A stretch of 64,000 bases of DNA from Terasakiella magnetica. GTDB lineage: Bacteria > Pseudomonadota > Alphaproteobacteria > Rhodospirillales > Magnetospirillaceae. Both the position numbers and the translations under genes were made by a program. Under the pieces are notes generated by a model. The model searched no databases. It was not told the DNA's origin and saw nothing but the letters and a program-made list of their open reading frames with translations. Each line of letters starts with the position of its first letter. Within the stretch, counting starts at the first letter, position 1. The stretch lies in contig CACVCF010000035.1 in assembly GCA_902729415.1 (NCBI GenBank), positions 1 through 64,000 of the forward strand. The letters are read 5' to 3'. Below, in pieces: positions 38,485 to 46,029 of the stretch.

Positions 38485-38999
38485 CCCCCGATATCGCCGT
38501 CACCATCGAATCCGCCGCCTGGACCGAGGCCCTGCCCGATGCCGAGCAGCGCTGCGGCCGCCTTGCCGCCATCGCCCTGGGTGCGGTTGATGATCTGCCC
38601 GAAGGCGTGGTCGAGCTGTCCATTGTCCTGGCCGACGACCGGACCGTGCAAGGTCTCAACCGCGACTGGCGGGGCAAGGACGCGCCCACCAACGTTTTAT
38701 CCTTCGCCACCCTTGATGACGAGGACGCCCCCATCGTTCCCGACGCACCGCTGTTACTGGGCGATGTCATCTTGGCCTTCGAGACCTGTGCCGCCGAGGC
38801 CAAGGCCCAGAACAAGCCGCTGGCGGATCATTTCAGCCATCTGGTGGTCCATGGCGTGCTGCATCTGCTGGGCTTCGATCATGAAAACGATGACGAGGCC
38901 GAGGAGATGGAGGCTCTGGAAACCACCCTTCTGGCGGCCTTGGGTATCGCCGACCCTTACGCTCCCGATGGCGGCCTTGGAGGACAAGACGGGCCATGA
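38481..38999 (+). CDS. ybeY: Endoribonuclease YbeY
   Basis: A 172-residue metal-dependent RNase in rRNA maturation. The zinc motif HGVLHLLGFDHEND with three His is intact. It overlaps phoH (38481-38484) and corC (38996-38999) by four bases each. Confidence 0.95.
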
Positions 39000-39889
39000 C
39001 CGACCCTGGCAGTAGTCAGCCTCGTGAAGACTCGCTGATCCACACCGTCCGCAGCTGGCTGAAGCTGCGGCGGCGGCCGCGCGGTGGAGACAGTGTCCGC
39101 GAGGCCCTGGAAGAGCTGATCGAGGAGCGCGACGATTCCGAGATCACCATCGACGACCATGAGCGTCAGCTGCTCGGCAACATCTTGCATCTGCGCCATG
39201 TCAGCGCCTATGACGTCATGGTGCCCCGCGTCGATATCATCGCAGTGGAATCCAAGACCGGCCTGACCGATCTCATCACCTTGTTCATCGAATGCGGCCA
39301 TTCCCGTCTGCCGGTCTACCGCCGCACCTTGGACGACGTCATCGGTATGGTCCACATCAAGGATCTGCTGGAGGTTCTCGGCCAGGGCAAACCCTTCAAT
39401 CTGCCGCGTATGGTGCGCCGGGTCCAGTTCGTGGCGCCCAGCATGCGGGTTACCGACCTGCTGCTGGAGATGCGCTTGAAGCGCGCTCATCTGGCGCTGG
39501 TGGTGGATGAATACGGCGGTATCGATGGTCTGGTGACCATCGAGGATCTGGTCGAGCAGATTGTCGGTGAAATCGAGGACGAGCATGACCACGATGACGA
39601 ACCCGATCTGGTCGAGCTGGAGAATGGCGTGATCGAGGCCGATGGCCGCACCCCCATCGCCGAATTCGAGGAAAGGATCGGCAATGTCCTGACCGAGGAA
39701 GAGCGGGAAGAGGTCGAGACCGTGGCCGGTCTGGTGTCGTTCGTGGCCGGGCGGGTTCCCAGCCGCGGCGAGTTGATCACCCACTCTACCGGACTGGAAT
39801 TCGAGGTCATCGACGCCGACCCCCGTCGGGTCAAGCGGGTGCGGGTCAAGCGTACCGACGACGCCTTGGGCGTGGGCGGCACCGATTGA
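38996..39889 (+). CDS. corC: CBS-domain protein of the CorC/HlyC family
   Basis: A 297-residue soluble protein with two CBS domains (VSAYDVMVPRVDIIAVE; the second ends GGIDGLVTIEDLVEQIVGEIEDE) and a C-terminal transporter-associated domain. Relatives are linked to Mg/Co efflux; its place before lnt in the operon is widely conserved. Coupled by four-base overlaps on both sides. Confidence 0.92.
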   Translation: MTDPGSSQPREDSLIHTVRSWLKLRRRPRGGDSVREALEELIEERDDSEITIDDHERQLLGNILHLRHVSAYDVMVPRVDIIAVESKTGLTDLITLFIECGHSRLPVYRRTLDDVIGMVHIKDLLEVLGQGKPFNLPRMVRRVQFVAPSMRVTDLLLEMRLKRAHLALVVDEYGGIDGLVTIEDLVEQIVGEIEDEHDHDDEPDLVELENGVIEADGRTPIAEFEERIGNVLTEEEREEVETVAGLVSFVAGRVPSRGELITHSTGLEFEVIDADPRRVKRVRVKRTDDALGVGGTD

Positions 39890-41448
39890 GCCGTCTTTCC
39901 GCCCTGATCGCGCGCCTTCAGTCTTTGACCGGCTGGCGTCGCCGTTTTACCTTGCTGTTGGCGGGGGCCCTGGCGGCCCTGGCTTTGCCGCCGCTGCATG
40001 TGCTGCCGGTGCTGCTGCTCTGCTTTCCGGTCCTGGTGTGGGTCTGGGATGCCAGCCCCAGCCGTAGGGCTGCCTTTGGCGCCGGATGGTGGTTTTCCGC
40101 CGGATGGTTTTCCGCCGGTCTGTACTGGATTTCCCACGCGCTGCTGACCGATCCCGTCAAGTTCGGCTGGATGATCCCCTTTGCCATCTTCGGCCTGTCG
40201 GGTCTGTTGGCGGCTTTCGTCGGCCTGGCCACCCTGGTGGTGCATCTGTCGAAGGTCCGGGGCACTGGACGGGTGGTGCTGCTGGCCGTGGCCTGGACTA
40301 TTTCGGAATGGCTGCGGTCATGGGTGATGACCGGCTTTCCCTGGAACCCGCTGGGCTCGGTCTGGGATATCAGCCTGGCGGTGTCACAATTCGGCGCCTT
40401 CGGCGGGATCTGGGGCCTCAGCCTGCTGACCGCTATGATGGTCATGGCCCCCGCCGTGCTGCCGGAGACGGGCGGTGTCAAGCGCGTGCTCGCCCTCAGC
40501 CTTGGCCTGCCGCTGGTTCTGGCGCTGGGGGGAAGTCTGCGCATGGCGCAGATTCCCGCCGAGTCCTTCGTTCCCGGCATCAAGCTGCGCCTGGTGCAAG
40601 CGGTGGTGGCTCAAAGCAATAAGTGGCGCGATGACCTGCGCGAGACCAATCTGCGCGAGCATATCAGGTTGTCGCGCTCGGAGGGGTTCGAAAGCATTAC
40701 CACCGTGGTGTGGCCTGAAACCGCCGTTTCCTATGTCCTAGACCTCGATATCGTCCACCGTGAGGCCGCCGCCGCCGCCGCGCCGCTGAACGGCATGCTG
40801 CTGACCGGGGTTCCCCGCATGACGCCACGGGGAATCGAGCCCTTTCAGGTGTGGAACAGCCTGATGGCTGTCACCGCTGATGCCCAGGTGGTGGCAACCT
40901 ATGACAAGGCTCATCTGGTGCCTTTTGGTGAATACGTACCCCTGCGGGCCATCCTGCCCATCGCCAAGATTACCCATGGCGGCACTGATTTCTCTGCCGG
41001 GCCGGGACCGCAAACCCTGACGGTCGCCGGTTTGCCGCCTTTTTCCACCATGATCTGTTACGAGGCCATCTTTCCTCATGCGGTGGTGGCCCCCGGCCAG
41101 CCACGGCCGCAATGGCTGTTGAACATCACCAATGACGGTTGGTTCGGCATCTCGTCCGGCCCCTATCAGCATCTGGCGGCATCGCGCATGCGCGCCATCG
41201 AGGAAGGCCTGCCGCTGGTGCGGGCGGCCAATACCGGCATCTCGGTGGTGCTTGATCCCTATGGCCGTGAAATCGCCCGCCTGGGCCTGGGCGACAGGGG
41301 AATTATCGATTCTCCGCTGCCTCGGGCCGGGGCCGCCACACCTTACAGCACTTGGGGAAACCTTATTCCCGCCACCATGGGATTGGCGCTGGTCCTTGCG
41401 GTTTTTTTCCTGCGTCGCTTGACACCTGACCCTGCGATCCATACCTAA
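39886..41448 (+). CDS. lnt: Apolipoprotein N-acyltransferase
   Basis: A 520-residue inner-membrane enzyme that N-acylates lipoproteins. The N-terminal part has about six to eight membrane segments; the nitrilase-like domain carries the catalytic triad in WPETA (Glu), YDKAHLVPFGEY (Lys) and MICYEAIFP (Cys). The start is TTG at 39886, overlapping the corC stop (TTGA). Confidence 0.95.
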   Translation: MSRLSALIARLQSLTGWRRRFTLLLAGALAALALPPLHVLPVLLLCFPVLVWVWDASPSRRAAFGAGWWFSAGWFSAGLYWISHALLTDPVKFGWMIPFAIFGLSGLLAAFVGLATLVVHLSKVRGTGRVVLLAVAWTISEWLRSWVMTGFPWNPLGSVWDISLAVSQFGAFGGIWGLSLLTAMMVMAPAVLPETGGVKRVLALSLGLPLVLALGGSLRMAQIPAESFVPGIKLRLVQAVVAQSNKWRDDLRETNLREHIRLSRSEGFESITTVVWPETAVSYVLDLDIVHREAAAAAAPLNGMLLTGVPRMTPRGIEPFQVWNSLMAVTADAQVVATYDKAHLVPFGEYVPLRAILPIAKITHGGTDFSAGPGPQTLTVAGLPPFSTMICYEAIFPHAVVAPGQPRPQWLLNITNDGWFGISSGPYQHLAASRMRAIEEGLPLVRAANTGISVVLDPYGREIARLGLGDRGIIDSPLPRAGAATPYSTWGNLIPATMGLALVLAVFFLRRLTPDPAIHT

Positions 41449-41573
41449 GACATAGTCGGGCGCACAGACACCACTCGTTACACGTGTTGACTTGTATACA
41501 CGGGACGCCTATGGTGCCGTCACAACTCTCGGTGATTGTTGCGCGCCTCAACCGATACTTTTCGGAAGCTGCC

Positions 41574-42062
41574 ATGGGTCAAATAAACAAAACCGTAAAA
41601 ATTCAGCCAACTCGGCGCGGGCGCTTGCCTTCGGGGCAGCCCAATCCGGTGGATGTCCATGTCGGGTCCCGTATCCGGCTGCGACGGACCTTGATGGGTA
41701 TGAGTCAGGAAACGCTGGGCGAGGCCATCGGGCTGACTTTTCAGCAGGTACAGAAATACGAACGTGGCGCCAACCGCGTCGGTGCCAGCCGTCTGTACGA
41801 CCTCAGCCGGGTGCAGGACGTGCCGGTTTCCTTCTTCTTCGATGACATGCCCGACGATGTTCAGAAACTAAGCCCAGTGGGCATTTTGCGTGGCGCGACC
41901 GGACTGGCGGATGAGCCCGGCATTTTCGAGATTGATCCCCTGGCCAAGCGGGAAACCCTGGAATTGGTGCGGGCCTATTACGCCATCACCGACCCCCAGA
42001 TCCGCAAACGAGTCTACGAATTGGCCAAGGCCTTGGCCGCCAGTGACGACGACAAGAAATAG
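41574..42062 (+). CDS. XRE-family transcriptional regulator (alphaproteobacterial, QKYERGANR type)
   Basis: A 162-residue regulator with a helix-turn-helix in residues about 30-85 (RIRLRRTLMGMSQETLGEAI, then FQQVQKYERGANRVGASRL). This type is very common in alphaproteobacteria and is often several copies per genome. A longer frame to 41484 exists, but the ATG at 41574, after TTCGGAAGC, fits the family. The gap before it contains a TTGACTT-type element at about 41488, so it may have its own promoter. Confidence 0.85.
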   Translation: MGQINKTVKIQPTRRGRLPSGQPNPVDVHVGSRIRLRRTLMGMSQETLGEAIGLTFQQVQKYERGANRVGASRLYDLSRVQDVPVSFFFDDMPDDVQKLSPVGILRGATGLADEPGIFEIDPLAKRETLELVRAYYAITDPQIRKRVYELAKALAASDDDKK

Positions 42063-42130
42063 CGCCTTTTGCCCACGAGACGGAAATCTGTTAAGACCAC
42101 CTTCTTCTCTGGTTCTTGCAAAGGTCCGTC

Positions 42131-42517
42131 ATGTCCGTTCTGGTGCCCGTCTCGTGGGGCGAGATCATCGACAAGATCACCATTCTCGAAATAAAGGCCG
42201 AGCGCCTGACCGACGCAGCCAAGCTGGCCAACGTCAATAAGGAGTTGGGCGAGCTGGCCGCCGTGCGCGACCGGGAATTTCCTGGCCATGCCGGGCTTGT
42301 GGTCCTGGCGGCGGAGCTGAAAGCCATCAACGAGAAATTGTGGGTGATCGAAGACGATATCCGCGATTGCGAACGCGCCAAGGATTTTGGCGCTAAGTTC
42401 ATTCAGTTGGCCCGTGCCGTCTACGTTACCAATGACGAACGCGCTCAGTCCAAGCGCAAGATCAACGACCTTTTGGGCTCGGCCCTGGTCGAGGAAAAAT
42501 CCTACGCACCCTACTAA
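42131..42517 (+). CDS. DUF6165-family protein
   Basis: A 128-residue protein, MSVLVPVSWGEIIDKITILE at the N-terminus, mostly helical, and ending VEEKSYAPY. I recognise the family as DUF6165, typically located next to glycosyltransferase genes of surface polysaccharide clusters, as here. The ATG at 42131 is preferred over the TTG at 42116. The function is unknown. Confidence 0.78.
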   Translation: MSVLVPVSWGEIIDKITILEIKAERLTDAAKLANVNKELGELAAVRDREFPGHAGLVVLAAELKAINEKLWVIEDDIRDCERAKDFGAKFIQLARAVYVTNDERAQSKRKINDLLGSALVEEKSYAPY

Positions 42518-42536
42518 GCGAGGGCCGAGAGGTGTT

Positions 42537-43652
42537 TTGAAGCTCCATCGTCTGATCGATTCCACCCTTAATCTGGAACGGCGGCTGTCACCCCGGCCCG
42601 GAGAACCGTCGGGGGTGCTGCTGCTGTCGGCGGGTGGGCTGGGCGATACCGTGCTGTTCTCGCTGGTGCTGCCGCGCTTTCTTGAACTGGCCCGGCCCGG
42701 CGAGACGGTAACGGTTTTGCTGCGCTCTGATGCAGCGCGCATGAGCTTTGTGTTCCCGCCCGAGGTCACGGTGCTGAAGGTAGATTTCAGTCGCCTGCGC
42801 CACCTTGTCTATCGCCGCCGCATCTTGACCGAGCTGTATCGCGGTCATTATCGGTTGGTGGTTTCTACCGATTATCTTCGTCATCCCGATCTGGACGAAG
42901 CCCTGGCCTTCGCCTGTGCTGCTCCCGAGACCGCAGCCATGGCGCCGCGGCCGTGGCGCAAATACGACCACCGCCTCAACACCCATCGCCGCCGCTGGTC
43001 CCGGTTGTTCGAGTCGGGTGATATGGTCCAAGATAAGGTCGTGCGCTGGTCCCGCTTCGCTGATTTCCTGACCGGCCAGCACCGCGCCGCGCCGCTGGTC
43101 CGCCTGCCTCCCGCCCGGATGCCTGCGGCACGGACCCTGCCCGCACCCACCGTGATCGTGCAGCCGTTTTCGGCGGTGAAGAAGAAGCAAAGCCCACCCG
43201 AACTTTACTCCCGCATCTTCGCCTCCCTGCCGCAAGGCTGGCAGGTGCGGATCGCCGGTCATCCCTCCGACCTCGATAAGAATCCCGAATTCCGGCCGTT
43301 GTTGGACCTGCCGGGGGTATCATTCGAGCCCGCGCCCTTTGCCGAATTGGCCGGGATCTTGCGCGGCGCCGCCTTGGTGATTTCGGTCGATACCGCCTGC
43401 ATGCATCTGGCCGCCGCCCTGGGGGTACCCACCCTTTGTCTGGCGTCCGCCGCCTATGTTGGCGAGATTGTGCCCTATGCGCCGGAGATTACGCCGCCCA
43501 ACCTCCATTTCCTGTGGCAGCCGATGGAATGCGCCGGATGCCTGGGGGATTGCAGCCAGCCGCTGGTGGGTGGAATGTATCTGTGCGTGGCGGCTCTCGA
43601 CTCGGAGGTGATTTTGGCGGAGATTCAGAAAATCACGGAGGGAAGCCCATGA
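42537..43652 (+). CDS. Family 9 glycosyltransferase, first of three (heptosyltransferase-like)
   Basis: A 371-residue protein with the GT9 N-terminal loop LLLSAGGLGDTVLFSLVLPRF and the C-terminal ISVDTACMHLAAALGVPTLCL nucleotide-sugar part. The Cys cluster MECAGCLGDC lies near the end. Start: TTG at 42537, preceded by GAGAGGT; the frame has no ATG nearby. It may add heptose or a similar sugar to LPS or another surface glycan; donor and acceptor are unknown. Four-base overlap with the next gene. Confidence 0.82.
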   Translation: MKLHRLIDSTLNLERRLSPRPGEPSGVLLLSAGGLGDTVLFSLVLPRFLELARPGETVTVLLRSDAARMSFVFPPEVTVLKVDFSRLRHLVYRRRILTELYRGHYRLVVSTDYLRHPDLDEALAFACAAPETAAMAPRPWRKYDHRLNTHRRRWSRLFESGDMVQDKVVRWSRFADFLTGQHRAAPLVRLPPARMPAARTLPAPTVIVQPFSAVKKKQSPPELYSRIFASLPQGWQVRIAGHPSDLDKNPEFRPLLDLPGVSFEPAPFAELAGILRGAALVISVDTACMHLAAALGVPTLCLASAAYVGEIVPYAPEITPPNLHFLWQPMECAGCLGDCSQPLVGGMYLCVAALDSEVILAEIQKITEGSP

Positions 43653-44770
43653 GCATTGCGAGTCTGCTTGATCCCGTCCTGAATCTGGTCCTGCGCTATA
43701 AAAGCCGCCGCAAGCGCGCCGAGGGCGTGCTGCTGGTCAGCTCACGCGGGCCCGCCGAAATGGTTTTTCTGTCGGCGGTGCTGTCACGCTTCATGCGTCT
43801 GGCCAAGATGGATGAAAGCGTCACCTTGTTATGCCGCCCGGATTCGGCGGGCATGGCGTTTTTGTTTCCGCGTCTGCTTAAGGTCAAGCGAGTGGACTTC
43901 CGCCGTCTGGACGAGCTGGAATACCGCTGGAACACCTTCATTGATCTGCATGCGCAGCATTACCGTATGGTGGTGTCGCTGGATTTCGTGCGCGAAACCG
44001 AGCAGGACGAAGCCCTGATTCTGGCCAGCGACCCCATGGAAACCGCGGGCATGATGCCGCCCAAGACCAAGAAAACCTACGAGAAGCGGCTGGAGGAAAG
44101 CGAGAAAATCTTTGATTTCTTGTTCGATTCCGGGCCGCTGCGCCAGGATAAGATCCTGCGCTGGTCGCATTTCGCCGATGCGGTGCTGGACGACCGCCAA
44201 TTGCCGCAACTGGCGCTACTGCCCGACAGCCAGTTGCCCCCGGCCGAGCCCCTGCCCGCCGAGACGGTGGTGCTGCTCCCCTTCTCGGGGGTCAAGGGCC
44301 GCCAGCTTCCCATCGAGATGTGGCGGCTGATGGTGGAGTGCTTTCCCAAGACCTGGAATATCCTGGTTGCCGGTCATCGCAATGACTTTGACCGTAATCC
44401 CGATTACGCCACCTTGTTGTCGCTGCCCAATGTCCGGGCCGAGACCTCGGGCTTTGAACGTCTGGCCTCGATCCTGATGGGCTCGAAGCTGGCCATTGGT
44501 GTCGATACTGCCGGCCTGCATCTGGCGGTGCTGCTGGGCGCTCCCACCCTGTGTCTGGCGTCTGCCGCCTATGTCGGCGCCGGCGTGCCCTATGACGAGC
44601 GGGTGGTGCCCAGCAATGTTCGCTTTGTCTACGTGCCGATGGAGTGCCAGGGCTGCATGGGCCGATGCAAATTTCCGCCGATCGACGGCATGTTTCCCTG
44701 CGTCGCCGAGATCGATACCGATCAGGTTCTTGCCACCATCCGCGAATCCGTGGCGCGGGGCGTTTTCTGA
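43649..44770 (+). CDS. GT9-like protein, second of three, with degenerate N-terminal loop
   Basis: A 373-residue paralogue of the previous gene. Its C-terminal half is close to it (IGVDTAGLHLAVLLGAPTLCLASAAY, given here in part, and MECQGCMGRC), but the GxGD loop of GT9 enzymes is replaced: LLVSSRGPAEMVFLSAVL stands where the neighbour has LLLSAGGLGDTVLF. The protein may have lost or changed its activity. The ATG at 43649 overlaps the stop of the first GT9; a frame running to 43436 is a shadow. Confidence 0.78.
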   Translation: MSIASLLDPVLNLVLRYKSRRKRAEGVLLVSSRGPAEMVFLSAVLSRFMRLAKMDESVTLLCRPDSAGMAFLFPRLLKVKRVDFRRLDELEYRWNTFIDLHAQHYRMVVSLDFVRETEQDEALILASDPMETAGMMPPKTKKTYEKRLEESEKIFDFLFDSGPLRQDKILRWSHFADAVLDDRQLPQLALLPDSQLPPAEPLPAETVVLLPFSGVKGRQLPIEMWRLMVECFPKTWNILVAGHRNDFDRNPDYATLLSLPNVRAETSGFERLASILMGSKLAIGVDTAGLHLAVLLGAPTLCLASAAYVGAGVPYDERVVPSNVRFVYVPMECQGCMGRCKFPPIDGMFPCVAEIDTDQVLATIRESVARGVF

Positions 44771-44772
44771 CA

Positions 44773-45918
44773 ATGTTGAACCGGCTGTTCCCGCGTGGCA
44801 TGCGCCGCCGCTGGTGGATGTTTCGCCCCATCGACGCCCTGGTGGCGCTGTGGCCCGGCCCCAAGACCCGCCACGGCGTGCTGGTGGTGCGTATGGACGG
44901 CATCGGCGACATGGTGATGGCCCGCGCCGCGCTGGAGCATTATCCCGACGCCTTCGGGGTGGCAAAATCGGATATCACCATTCTGGGCTGCCATTCCTGG
45001 AAGGCCTTGGCGGCGGAGGTGTTTCCCGGTTTCTCCGTCATCACCATCGACGAGCACGCCTTCGAGAAAAAGTGGCTCTATCGCCTGAAGATCGCGCTGA
45101 TGGTTCGGCGCCGCGGCTTCAAGGTGGCGGTGTGCGACATGTTCATGCGCAAGACCCTGACCGCCGACACCCTGGTCTGGGCCAGCCGGGCGCCCGAACG
45201 CATCGTCTGCACCCCCTTCATCACCGATCGCACCCGGGCGGAATATGCCTGGTATCTCGCCAAGGCCACCCGGGTCATCGACACCGGCCCCTACCCCACC
45301 CACGAGGGTTTGCGCCACTTCACCTTTCTGCAAGCCCTGACCGGGATGCGAAAGCCGCCCGAGATTCCCGCCATTCCCTGGACCGGGGCCAAACCGGCAT
45401 TGCCCGATGGGGCGCCTTACGTGGTGATGAATTTCGGCTCCAACGAACCGGGGCGGCGCTGGCCCTTCGCCCAATTCATTGACGTAGCGAAACGATGCCT
45501 TGGGGCCGGGCTGCGGGTGGTGTTTGTCGGGGCCGCCCAGGAAGCCTTCGCCAAGCCGGTTCTGGCCGGGCTGAGCCATCCCGGCGTGATTGATACCATC
45601 GGCCTTTTGAAATTGCCGCAATTGGTGGACGTTCTTAAACACGCCGCCTGTGTGGTCAGCAACGACACCGGCCCCGGCCATCTCGCCATCGGGGTGGGGG
45701 CACCCACCGTGCTGCTGGCGGGTGGCGGCCATTTCGGATGCTTCGTGCCTTATCCCGAGCGGATCCGCCCACCCAAGGCGGTATTTCTCAACGCCCCCAT
45801 GGATTGCTATCATTGCCTGTGGCGCTGTCCCAAGCGGGACTCCGATCAAGAGGCCTTTCCTTGCGTCGCCGCCATTACCCCCGATGCGGTCTGGCAGGCG
45901 GTGCAGGGGCTGGTCTAG
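44773..45918 (+). CDS. Family 9 glycosyltransferase, third of three
   Basis: A 381-residue GT9 with an intact loop (VVRMDGIGDMVMARAALEHY) and VSNDTGPGHLAIGVGAPTVLL at the sugar-nucleotide site. The late Cys cluster MDCYHCLWRC parallels those of the two previous proteins. It is more distant from them than they are from each other. Start: ATG at 44773, two bases after the previous stop. Likely part of the same surface-glycan pathway. Confidence 0.82.
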   Translation: MLNRLFPRGMRRRWWMFRPIDALVALWPGPKTRHGVLVVRMDGIGDMVMARAALEHYPDAFGVAKSDITILGCHSWKALAAEVFPGFSVITIDEHAFEKKWLYRLKIALMVRRRGFKVAVCDMFMRKTLTADTLVWASRAPERIVCTPFITDRTRAEYAWYLAKATRVIDTGPYPTHEGLRHFTFLQALTGMRKPPEIPAIPWTGAKPALPDGAPYVVMNFGSNEPGRRWPFAQFIDVAKRCLGAGLRVVFVGAAQEAFAKPVLAGLSHPGVIDTIGLLKLPQLVDVLKHAACVVSNDTGPGHLAIGVGAPTVLLAGGGHFGCFVPYPERIRPPKAVFLNAPMDCYHCLWRCPKRDSDQEAFPCVAAITPDAVWQAVQGLV

Positions 45919-46029
45919 TTTTAAGGCGAATGCCAAAATTGCTTAAAATTTAAGCGGTTTGGCTGGCGTGGGGTGAAGCCCCCTCCTATACTTCCGATTC
46001 TCGGCCCCTCTCTTCGCGTGTGCCTCGCC

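Noticed and set aside
45941..45955. Inverted repeat GCTTAAA-A-TTTAAGC ahead of glnD as a CtrA site or terminator
   Set aside because: Spacing does not fit TTAA-N7-TTAA, and there is no GC stem or T-run; left unassigned.
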